Source of the DNA: Acanthornis magna
Lineage: Eukaryota > Chordata > Aves > Passeriformes > Acanthizidae
NCBI GenBank assembly: GCA_036785705.1
Contig: JAWUZG010000029.1
Span: 18,332,501 to 18,396,500 of the forward strand
Reading direction: 5' to 3'
Length of the DNA stretch: 64,000 nt
Part shown: piece after piece, positions 40,050 through 49,287 of the stretch
How the letters are laid out: the number at the start of each line of letters is the position of its first letter
How positions within the stretch are numbered: position 1 is the stretch's first letter
Made by a program: the position numbers and the translations under genes
Notes under the pieces: model-generated
Told to the model about the DNA's origin: nothing
Databases searched by the model: none
The model's input: only the letters and a program-made list of their open reading frames with translations

Positions 40050-40121
40050 CTTTCAAGGTAGGCAGAGGCCCTCCCTACTCACCTGCTTCCCCTCCCACCC
40101 TCCCGGGGTCCCAGGGACATA

Positions 40122-42718
40122 ATGGAGGACGCAACTGAGACCTCTGGGGCATCCTCCCCATCCCACCAAGATGCATGGGCCCCCATCCGAGGTAAAGTCT
40201 CTGACAAACTGCTCGGAGATTTATTAATATGGTTTGAGCAAAAGGGATACTCCGATGTTTCGCAAACAGTTCCAACCTTTGAGGTGTGGCTTCATCTCGG
40301 GGACGAATTGTGGTTTTAGATTTCTTTGGGAACTTTAAAATTATATGCCTATGCTATACTTGGCAACAAGTCCTTGATTTATTATGGGAGGAAGGCTTGG
40401 ATTTTGGCAAAAAGGACTCTCATTCATATCTGGAATCGCGGGCTCCTTCCCGTGCGCATTGGCCCGGGCAGCCCCGCCTTTCCCCTGAAACATGCAGAAG
40501 CACTGAGCAAAAATATATATATCCGCTAAATTACAAGCCCCGTACCTATCCAATGCCAGAGGAGGTCTTGGCTGAACATTTGGAGCAGAAATGCTGGGCT
40601 GAAGCCACCAGAGCAGCCTCTGGGGCCGGCGTGGCTCGGATTCCCCCGCCCATGCCACTGCAGGTGGGGGTTGGGTGCCCCTGCCCCTCGTGGCTCGATC
40701 CTGTCTCAGCGGTGGGTGATGTCACCGAGGCTGCTGCTGGGGCAGAGGGATCAACTGGCCCCATGCCACTTCAGCCCATGCTGGCAGCGGCAGCAGCTGG
40801 CCCCAGCCCCGCGGTGCCGCCAGCAGGCCCGGGGGCGAGCCCGGGCCAGGCCCTGGGCAGCAGTCCCGGTGCTGGCAGTGGCGGCGATGGCGGACGGGCC
40901 GGGCGTGCAGCTTGTTTGCGCTCTCGAACCCCTGGATCGCATCTTTTAGAAACTCGGAGTGGTGTCTGACACACTCCTGGCGCTGCTCGATATCTCTAGA
41001 CAGTCAGCTGTCGCTCAGCGTTTGTCTGAACCCAGGAATCTGAGAGCAGAGCAGACGACAGCCCCGTATCCTTCCGCACACGCTGACGTGGTTACCATAG
41101 TAACAACGGAATCGGCGGCACCTCTGCAGTCCCTTCACTCTGCTCAGTCAGAGGAAATGGAAGTCACCCCGCTGTCCTCTTCGGCCCCCAGCCTGGCCTC
41201 TGTGGAAGCCTTCTCTCCCAGCCCAACGCCCGTATATGCTGAAATCCCATCTTTTGTGATAGGGACGGCAGGTGAGGCTCGAATGGACGATTCTGACACC
41301 GAGGCAGACGGCTCCTCGGTATGTGGGAGAAAGGGAGAAGTCACAAAAAGGAGAAGAAAGCGTCTGTTACAGACCCGTCCCTGGATAAGCCAGGAGTACT
41401 CCAGCACATTAAGAGCCTGAAACCCGAGAAGATATTGGGACTGTGTCAAGTTGGGAGCTTTGCAGGTGGGGGATTGGAATCTATTAGAAAGAATGGGCAT
41501 GCCCCAACCCCTACCAGAGGCAATGGAAACTCAGGTGGCAGATGCAGTGCCTTCAGAAGATGGGCCAGTGGCTCAGGGTGATAGTAACGCCCTGCAAGGG
41601 AATATTCAGGCCTTTCCAGTGTTCAAAGCAGCCCCAAACTCAGGCCAACTGGATAACCACCAAGTTATAGCTTGGAAAGTGGTCCAGGATTTACAAACTA
41701 AGGCAGCACAGTATGGGCTTGGGTCTCCTGAAGTTATGCAAGTTCTTAGCGTACTGAATACTGATCTGTTGGCACCCTTTGACATTAGGCACTTGGGCCA
41801 AGTTCTGCTCCAACCTGTGCAATTTATAGTTTTTTAGAATAATTGGAGGAAATTGGCTCAAAAGGCCGCAGATGAAAACATGCGTTTGCCTCTTGCTAAC
41901 CCTAGGCATGGAGCTGGATTGGATGTTCTGATGGGACTTAAACCCCACGACAATCCTGACCTGCAAGCCAGATGGGATCCCCAACTGTTGGAACAGGCGC
42001 AAAAATTAGGCATAGGTGCTCTTCTTAAAACAATCAACATGGCAGAGCAAAAAGAGCAATATTCTAAGATATACCGGGGTCATCTGAGCCTTTTCTATCC
42101 TTCATCAAAAGGCTAGCGGCTGCCTTGGAAAAACAAGTGGAGGATGATCCCTTGAGACAGGTGCTGTGCAAACAGCTGGCAAAAGACAATGCCAACAAAG
42201 ACTGCAAATGAATTATAGGTGCACTGCAAGGCGATTTCTCCACCGTAGACATGGTAGAGGCCTGCTACCAGGTGGCACCACGGAGCTCAAAGAAGCCTGC
42301 TTTGGCTACATTTCTGTCACCTGCTCAGGCAAACCCTGACAGTGGGCAAAGGCAGTCCAAGGCTGGGAACAGACAAAGATGACCTAAATCACAGAAAAAG
42401 GGAAATGCTGGGACTGCGATTCCCCAGTGCAAGAGGTGTGGTAGACCAGGGTATTGTGCAGATTATTGCAGATCTAAATACCATGTAGACAGCCGGCCTT
42501 TGTTGGGAAATGGAAAGGGAGGTGCAAAAAGGGGGAATTGCCCTCCGTCCCGAACATTCCCCCAAAACAGGCTGCAAACACCGGCTTATCTAGTCAGTGT
42601 GGCACCCAAGGGCCAGCCCAGGCCAACGTCGCCAGCACTGGCCCATCCGGCCAGTGTGGAAATGGCACCCAAGGGTCAGCCTGGGTCGACGTCTACAGAG
42701 CCAGGACAGTCGTCCTAG
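40122..42718 (+). pseudogene. gag: ERV-1 gag remnant (matrix, capsid, nucleocapsid)
   Basis: The ATG at 40122 begins a matrix-like segment. The frame is cut by a stop at 40317-40319, another near 40527, and then frame changes across a proline/alanine-rich linker (about 40530-41420) of the kind found between matrix and capsid. Capsid sequence is clear from about 41600 (QAFPVFKAA onward) and is cut by TAG at 41835-41837. A frameshift falls inside the region equivalent to the major homology region (about 42075-42110), and a TGA follows at 42209-42211. One nucleocapsid zinc-knuckle-like motif sits at 42428-42469 with Cys, Cys and Cys in place but Tyr where the His is expected. The last gag frame ends with TAG at 42716-42718. 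It cannot make a full Gag. Confidence 0.88.
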
Positions 42719-43107
42719 ACTCTGGTAATATTCACAGAGTCCCCCTGGATGCGCACGAACCCCTAAGCCAAGGGTATGGTGCTCTCCTGGTGGGGAGACC
42801 TGAGGTCACCCACCAAGGAATCTTTGTTCATTCAGAAGTTATAGATGGGGATTTTACAGGCCAGATTCATGCTATGGTTTCCACACCAAGTCGTCCTGTC
42901 ACAATCCCTGAGAAAACCCCCATTGCTCACTTGGTGCCTTTTGAGTCTTCTGTTCCCAGAGCAGAGCAGCAAGTATGCAGAAGCATCAGCACTGAATTTC
43001 CAGAACTTCCGCAGATCTGCTGGGCTGCAGACATCTCGAATCAGAGACCACAGCTGACGTGCACTCTGATCCTGCCAAAAGCCCACCCACGTCGAATTCA
43101 ACTTTGA
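42538..43107 (+). pseudogene. pro: ERV-1 dUTPase domain (pro frame)
   Basis: This frame is -1 relative to the final gag frame, as expected for a betaretroviral pro gene. From about 42680 it shows a dUTPase-like domain: GSAWVDV near the usual first motif, VIDGDFTGQIH corresponding to the motif holding the catalytic aspartate region, and a downstream IPEKTPIAHLV segment. A role would be hydrolysis of dUTP to keep uracil out of viral DNA. The frame closes with TGA at 43105-43107, just before the protease active site. Its true N-terminal limit is not visible because pro is normally made by frameshifting. Confidence 0.8.
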
Positions 43108-43368
43108 GGTTTGATTGACACAGGTGCCAATGTAACAATTCTTTCCTCCTCTTCATGGCCTTCTACATGGCCTCTAGCCCCTGTGGGATCAGCCATTGCG
43201 GGACTAGGAGGAACCACATGGAGCCACCTGAGCAAACGGCCTGTGTTGGTGAAAGACCCAGAGGGTCGCACAGCTGTAATCCAGCCCTATGTTACTTCAG
43301 CCCCAATTAACCTTTGGGGGAGGGACATGTTGGCGGCATGGGGAGTCCGGATTGGAACAAATTTTTAA
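43108..43368 (+). pseudogene. pro: ERV-1 aspartic protease
   Basis: Same frame as the dUTPase and separated from it only by the TGA at 43105-43107. It opens with LIDTGANVTIL, the retropepsin active-site motif (Asp-Thr-Gly), and has a typical C-terminal INLWGRDML segment. The frame ends at TAA 43366-43368, directly after a slippery heptamer. As retropepsins act as dimers to mature Gag and Pol, the upstream stop would prevent its synthesis from a gag-pro transcript. The protease body itself is intact in this copy. Confidence 0.88.
43359..43365 (+). promoter_or_regulatory. ERV-1 pro-pol -1 frameshift heptamer
   Basis: A AAT TTT, set in the pro frame as X XXY YYZ, sits immediately before the pro stop TAA (43366-43368). 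Slipping back one base enters the pol frame. Spacing and phase match known retroviral pro-pol junctions. A downstream pseudoknot was not modelled. Confidence 0.75.
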
Positions 43369-45960
43369 TAGGGGTCACTGTGTGCAAGGGCGCACCATAC
43401 CACACGCTATCCTTGCGATGGCTAACTGAAACACCCGTATGGGAACCAGAGTGGCCCTTGCCCAAAGAAAAATTAGTCGCCCTTTGTCAGCTGGTTCAGG
43501 AACAATTGCAACAGGGACACATTGAGCCTTCTACTAGTCCCTGGAATACTCCCATGTTCGTAATTCGGAAAAAAATCGGGGAAGTGGAGATTGTTGTAAG
43601 ATCTTCACAAAGTTAATGCAGTGATGGAGACTATGGGCGCATTACAGCCTGGAATGCCCCGCCCACAAAGTGGGAAATCCTGATCATTGATTTGAAGGAT
43701 TGTTTTTTCACAATTCCTTTGCACCCCAATGACAGACCAAAATTTGCCTTTACAGTGCCTGCAATTAACAATGCTGAGCCTGTAAAGAGGTTTCAATGGA
43801 AAGTGTTACCTCAGGGCATGAAAAATAGCCTGACAATCTGTCAATGGTATGTCGCTCAGGCTTTGTCTGGAGACTGCGAGCAGTTTCCTGAGGCACTCTG
43901 CTACCATTATATGGACGATATCCTGGTGGCAGCATCCACCCAGGATGAGTTGCAGAGGTTACAGCCTCGACTGCTTGCTGCCCTGCATTCCCATGGGTTG
44001 CAAGTGGCCCCAGACAAGGTTCAACAACAGCCTCCTTGGAAATATTTGGGAGTCAAAATTTTGGATCAAACTATACAACACCAAGAGGTGCAATTTTCAG
44101 ACACTATCAAAACTCTGAATGATGCCCAGAAATTGCTTGGTACTATTAATTGGTTACATCCTTATTTAGGACTGACCGCCACACAACTCTCCTGGCTCTT
44201 TAATATTTTAAAGGGGGACCCTGATCTGAATTCACCCTGAAAATTGACCCCGGAGGCGCGACGAGTGCTGAATGAGGTGCAACAAGCTGTTTCTGCTCGT
44301 CAGGTTTATCGAGTAGATCCCTCTGTTGATATCACTGTTTTTATTACTGCTCCAGACCTCCATCCCACAGGTATCATCGGCCAATGGAACAAACAATGGG
44401 CCGACCCTCTGCACGTTCTGGAATGGGTCTTTCTGCCCCATCAGCCAAAAAAGACAGCACCCACGCTGTTCAAATTGATCACTTGTTTGATAATCAAATG
44501 CCATCACTGATGTTTGCAGTTGATGGCTGCAGATCCTGCAACAATTGTTGTTCCAATAACGTGGGACAACTTTGAATGGAGCCTTGCTAACAGCGCTCCT
44601 TTGCAAAGTGCATTGCAAAACTTTTCAGGGCAGATTGCTTATCATCTGGCCAGTCACAAATTATTGCAATTGGCAAATTCAACCAGCCTTGCCTTGCAAC
44701 CAAAGAACAGTCAGGTGCCAGTGCAGGGACCCACCGTTTTTACGGATGGTTCTGGGAAAACAGGAAAAGCCACTGTTACCTGAAAGGAGGGATCCGAGTG
44801 GCAGGTGCTGAAAAGCCATGAGTCAGGCTCTGCCCAACTGGTTGAACTGAAGGCAGTTGCCTTGGCCTTTCAGCGGTTCTCTCAGGTGCCTTTGAATTTG
44901 GTCACAGATTCTGCTTATGTAGCAGATATAACCAAACGTCTAGATTGTTCACTTCTAAAGGAAGTCAATAATGCGGCTCTGTTTTCATTATTGCAAGCTT
45001 TGTGGAATGCAATTCAAGCTCGAACACATCCATATTACATTTTGCACATTCGAAGCCACACCAAATTGCCAGGTTTTATAACAGAAGGCAATGCCAGGGC
45101 TGATATGCTAGCCAATCCTGCATGGATGGCGCCTCAGCCGGACAAAATTGCACAAGCCAAAGCTTCCCATGATTTCTTCCACCAGAGTGCACATACTCTG
45201 CAGAAGCAGTTCCAATTGATGCCAACTGAGGCTCGTGACATTGTCAGTGCTTGTGCTGATTGCCATGGACTCGCTGCACCTCTGCCATCAGGGGTAAACC
45301 CCAGAGGCCTAAAGGCCTTGCAGCTTTGGCAGACGGATGTGACACACATCCCTGAATTTGGCCAATTTAAGTATGTGCACGTGTCTATTGACACCTTCTC
45401 CTTAGCCACGTGGGCATCTGCTCACACTGCAGAAAAGGGTTGTGATGTCATTGCCCATTGGAAATTGGCCCTCTCGGTCCTGGGCGTGCCATCTGCGGTG
45501 AAAACCGACAATGGCCCTGCCTACGCCTCACAGAAGACGCAGCAGTTCTTGCACCTATGGGGTGTGGACCATAAATTTGGTATTCCACATTCCCCAACTG
45601 GTCACGCGATCGTGGAACGTGCGCATGGTATCTGAAGCGCGTTCTGGAAAAACAAAAAGGGGGAATGCACGGGGAATCACCACAGAGCCAACTGGAAAAA
45701 GCTTTGTACGCAATTAATCATCTCACAGTGCCACCAAATTTGAATAATCCTGTCATTTTGAACCATTTTCTCTCATTGCAGTCGTCAGCTGAGTCACGCT
45801 TGCCCCGGGGGAAGGTTTGGATTTGAAACCTACTTATTAACGCCTGGGAAGGCCCGCATGAGCTTATTACTTGGGGCCGTGGGTATGCTTGCGTTTCCAC
45901 AGATACTGGAGTGCAGTGGCTGCCTGCAAGATGCGTTCATCCTGATCTGTGACTTCAGAA
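43366..45960 (+). pseudogene. pol: ERV-1 pol remnant (RT, RNase H, integrase)
   Basis: Reverse transcriptase starts after the slippery site (about 43395), with a WPLPKEKL segment, LPQGMKNS and the catalytic YMDD near 43910-43921. About 43580-43670 reads in another frame, consistent with two compensating indels, and a TAA falls there (43614-43616). Further stops are TGA at 44238-44240, 44508-44510 and 44781-44783. RNase H keeps FTDGSG, the ELKAV glutamate, TDSAY and ARAD. Integrase keeps its zinc site (His at 45168 and 45180, Cys at 45252 and 45261), and its core D, D and E with 35 residues between the last two. TGA at 45633-45635 and a frame change cut off the C-terminal SH3-like domain (about 45835-45950). 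All domains are recognisable, but no continuous polyprotein can be made. Confidence 0.92.
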
Positions 45961-46340
45961 GCAGAACCGGCAACTTCAAAACAATGACCAAGACACTGAC
46001 CATCAGGCAGATGGTCCTTCTACAAGCAGAGACTGAATTTTAACTTTCCTTATTATGGAGTCAGAAAAAATAAGAACTTTCAATAGAATTAGGTTTTGAT
46101 AGATGTATCAGTTATGGCATTGCTTGGAAGTCTCTCTGTCCACCTTCAATCAGCAACTGGTTTGAGCCCTGTCGGTGGCTGGCCACCACTGACAGACCCC
46201 TTGTCGGTATTTAATTCGGGCTCGTCTTGGTAGCTGGCCACTGCCAAGCAGATCCTTCATGCTGAGCTCATTCTCCCTTCTGAGGGAACTAACAGGGGAA
46301 TACAAGCAATACCTTTGTTTTTGCTTTTCTTTCTTAAAAC
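45961..46340 (+). other. ERV-1 3' untranslated region, no env
   Basis: About 380 bp between integrase and polypurine tract with no envelope-like frame. It holds two imperfect 29-bp direct repeats (46174-46202 and 46229-46257), each with the core AGCTGGCCAC or GGCTGGCCAC. It may hold RNA export or packaging structure, but this is inference. Confidence 0.7.
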
Positions 46341-46353
46341 AAAAAGGGGGAAT
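46341..46353 (+). other. ERV-1 polypurine tract
   Basis: AAAAAGGGGGAAT directly precedes the 3' LTR. This is the plus-strand DNA primer site. Near-identical copies occur at 42525-42540 and 45649-45666. Confidence 0.88.
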
Positions 46354-46643
46354 TGTAGTTGCACTGTTTTAAAAATCTTTCTCTTCTTTCTCATGAAGAA
46401 TAGAGATAAGTTGCATTTTTGTGCTTTTCTAATCTCTGTGTGTTAGTACTGGATGCTGTAGGGTTGTGACCAATCATTTTAGGGGGTGGAAAATTCCCGA
46501 CCAATAGTTGTTAGATTATTAATGTATATATAAAGAAAGTTTGGTAAATAAAGTAAGCTCTTTCGCCATTTTGTCATGCTCCTGCCTGACTTCCCTGCGA
46601 GCTTCCGCGAATCTCCATGAATATCAGAAAATCAGAGCCAACA
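46354..46643 (+). repeat. ERV-1 3' LTR
   Basis: A 290-bp LTR matching 39740-40029 without indels, about 17 substitutions by eye. TATA-like TATATATAAA and AATAAA are both kept. The right flank GACCAT is the target duplication. Confidence 0.95.
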
Positions 46644-47365
46644 GACCATGATGAAAACCATGGTGAAGCAGCTGTGCCACTGCAGCCATGGCAGTCCATG
46701 GGTATGCAGAGATCCACTTGCAACCCACGGAGGAGCCCCACACTAGAGCAGGTAGATGCATAGAAAAGGCTGTGACCTGTAGGAGACCCATAGAGTAAGG
46801 GGCCCTGCTCCCATGCTGGAGAAGCCTGTCCATGAAAGACTGCACCCCATGGAAGAGTGAAACCATGTTGCAGCAGTTTGAGGGCTACTGCTGCCTATGG
46901 GATAGCAATTGCTGCTCGTGAGATGGATTCATGTTGGAGAAGTTCATGGAGAACTGTCTCCTGCCTGAGGGACTCTATGGTGCAGCAGGGGAAGGTCTCC
47001 TCTCCCTGAGCAGCAGGAGAAGCCTCGGGTGATGAACTAACCATAACCCCCATTCCCTCTTTCCTTGAACCACTGGGGTGGGAGGCAGAGCTGGAAAGAG
47101 GGAATGGTGGGATGAATGTTTCTAGGGTCTTATTTTTACTTCTCAATATCCTGCTCTGATTTTGTTAGTAAGAAATTCACTTTATATCTCTAAGTTGAGC
47201 CTGTTTTGCCCATGATGGTATTTGGTGAGTGATCTCTCCTGGTCCTTATGTCAACCTGTGAATCCTTTGGTAAATTTTCTCTCCTCTGTCCAGTTGTAGA
47301 AGGAAGCGAGTGAGCAACTTTTGCGGGCGCTTGGTATCTGGCCAGTGTCAACCCATGACACTGAC

Positions 47366-48490
47366 AAACTCTACATGGATCTCTGCACCACACTTCCAAG
47401 CAGTGCCTGCTAAGTTGCATATCTGTCACTATGAAAGAGGTGTGGAGAGGGAAAGCATCATCAGAGTCAGCAAATGCCTCAGCTCCAGCTCTGAGCAGTC
47501 CATCTATTGTGCACTTTACAAATTTTCCCCACTATAATGAATGATTTATTCAAGCACTGAATGTAAAAGCTGGTGCCAAATATGTCAGTGCCAACTCAGA
47601 AGCTTTAGGTAGCCTGAGTCCTCCCTGAAGCATGAGGTGCTGCGAGGGACCTGTAGAATAACCATTGTCTGTTTCCCTGGGAGGTGAGCTAAAGGAAGTG
47701 AGCTTCTACCCCACAGTCCTACCACTGGCCACAAGCATGCTTTGTCTTGGACCTATATTCAATGTTTGCCACAATTTGACCTCTATGCATTGAGAGATTT
47801 ACTGAAGGATTATGAGGGATATTTCCCTCCTTCCAGGATTTTTTAAAAACATTCTCCTAAGAAATGCTTAACTCCAGATTAATTGCAAGGGGGAAGAGAG
47901 AGGAACAACAAGAAGTCCATTTTTATTCTCCATGAATTAGAAACATGATTTTTTTTCCCCTCCTACTGATTCACCAGTCAGCATTCAGCTAAGATGATCA
48001 CTGAAAAAGGAAAAGCAAATGAACATTAGGGTATGAAATACTTTACGATTAAATAAGGTGCTGAAGACTACTGTACCGATCACCAGTGATTGGTAGCTTT
48101 CTGCTAAGCTGCAAATGAATTCAGCACAGGACAGCATTCCAAATTGCTCTTACAAGGTTTCCTTTATTATTTTTATTTGGTTATGCTCTGACTCTCATCC
48201 AGAATTGTATTTAATGCCTTCATCTGAAGTTGTTGAAATGGCACCCCATGGCATAGTGTGACAGTGAAAGGATATTGCTTTTGGAAGCTGCTAATGGTCC
48301 ATGAAAAGAAAACAGCAGAAAACAGGAGACCAGTTGTTCCAAAATCATAAGAACAAAAATCTTTACATTTTTAGCTCATCATATTCCCATTGTCAGAGGA
48401 TCGAGAATGGGGAGAAAATAGCTTGCAGCTAGTGAGGACTTGAAGATCCAGATGCCTCACAAGATAAAGGTACAAGTAATGAAAAAATAG
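47366..48490. other. Spacer between proviruses, no gene seen
   Basis: About 1.1 kb of AT-rich sequence with only short frames and no recognised repeat. Confidence 0.6.
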
Positions 48491-49151
48491 TGTCCTGGGG
48501 TGGCGTAAATTATATTTTGTATTCCCTATCGTTTGTATGTTTGACCAGAAATATGGTTCTGTAGCTTTAACTGTGTCCTGCAGCCAAGAGAAGCTCTGCC
48601 AGCGCGGGATGTTTTGAAAACTTTTTCCCTGGACTGTTCTACGGGGGAGTGAGAAGGAAGGGACACTGTTTTTTTATTTTTTTTTTTTCCCTTGGGTCAG
48701 CTGCTGCTGCTGGTTGCTGCTGCCACCGGTGTGGCTGCTGCTTGGGGGTTTTTTTTTTGTTTTTTCCTGGGATTGTTTTTCGTTGCTTTCTGGACCTTTT
48801 TCCCCGACTTGCTTTCTCATCTGAGAACCTGAGGAGCCCCGGAGGACAGCAGACGAGAATCGTCCAGGGAGCCACTGGAGGGACTCCACCGGGCCCCTTG
48901 GGGACCCCGGAAAGGGGAAGCTACGCCTGAGGAAAAGGACACTAAAGTTCATCAGCTGTTTATTCAGGTTTAATGACCCCTTTTTCCCTTTCCCCTTCCA
49001 CTGTGTGGTGTGTTAATTAAACAGTTCTTATCCCACTTTCAGCTGAGATATTCTGTTTGCTGTGGGGGGAGGGGTGCTGGAAGTTTTGCTGTGGGGAGGT
49101 GTTTTATTCAGAACACTTTCCACCTAGGAAAATTTTCTCTAATCCGAGACA
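48491..49151 (+). repeat. ERV-2 5' LTR
   Basis: A 661-bp LTR, TGTCCTGGGG to CCGAGACA. U3 contains T-rich tracts (about 48668-48690 and 48749-48766) and a GC-richer segment. An ATTAAA near 49015-49020 is a likely polyadenylation signal. It appears identical to 54252-54912, so the same short frames (for example 48649-48930) recur in both and are not genes. Confidence 0.96.
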
Positions 49152-49211
49152 AAATTTGGCGCCCAACTTAAAGGGGCTTGACAAAATTTGGTGCCCACCT
49201 TTTGTGGGGCA
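49148..49211 (+). repeat. Primer-site direct repeat, 32-bp spacing
   Basis: GACAAAATTTGG followed by C or T and GCCCA occurs at 49148 and again at 49180. Each unit is about 32 bp and ends in a GGGGC-like segment. It duplicates the LTR edge together with the primer-binding site. Confidence 0.85.
49157..49167 (+). other. ERV-2 primer-binding site, tRNA-Lys-like
   Basis: TGGCGCCCAAC lies 5 bp after the 5' LTR and matches the first 11 bases of the lysine-tRNA primer site as generally known; it then diverges (TTAAAGGGGC). A second, weaker copy, TGGTGCCCACC, lies at 49189-49199. Confidence 0.7.
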
Positions 49212-49287
49212 GAGAAAGTGGAAAAACCTAGTAATTATATTCTGGTTTTAATCACTTTGTATTAGATTACACCAAACAGTGTTCACT

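Larger units (their letters stand above)
39740..46643 (+). mobile_element. ERV-1: betaretrovirus-like env-less provirus, defective
   Basis: A 6.9-kb provirus with LTR, primer site, gag, dUTPase-protease, RT-RNase H, integrase, polypurine tract and LTR in order. Flanks GGCCAT (39734-39739) and GACCAT (46644-46649) form a 6-bp duplication with one mismatch. The reading-frame plan (pro then pol in the -1 frame), a dUTPase ahead of the protease, and a YMDD reverse transcriptase indicate a class II, betaretrovirus-like (ERVK) element. No envelope gene occurs between the integrase end (about 45955) and the polypurine tract. Several stops and indels disable gag and pol. By my count the LTRs differ at about 17 of 290 positions, so the insertion is not recent. 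Confidence 0.95.
39393..47360 (+). mobile_element. Solo LTR related to family A, split by provirus ERV-1
   Basis: The left part (39393-39739) starts TGTATTGATTTGGCATGG and follows family A through the segment with GCCAGAGCC-like text and TGGACCAATTAGAGATG. The right part (about 46650-47360) continues the same LTR and ends GTCAACCCATGACA. A perfect 5-bp duplication CTGAC lies outside both ends (39388-39392 and 47361-47365). Minus the provirus and its duplication the LTR is about 1.06 kb, shorter and more diverged than the copy at 24655. It is therefore older than the provirus it holds. Confidence 0.88.

Noticed and set aside
45961..46340. A reduced envelope gene in ERV-1
   Set aside because: Only ~380 bp remain, with no signal peptide, cleavage site or membrane segment visible in any frame.
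48639..48952. Frames of 78-93 codons that recur exactly at 54400-54713
   Set aside because: They lie in the two identical LTRs of ERV-2 on both strands; they are LTR sequence, not duplicated genes.
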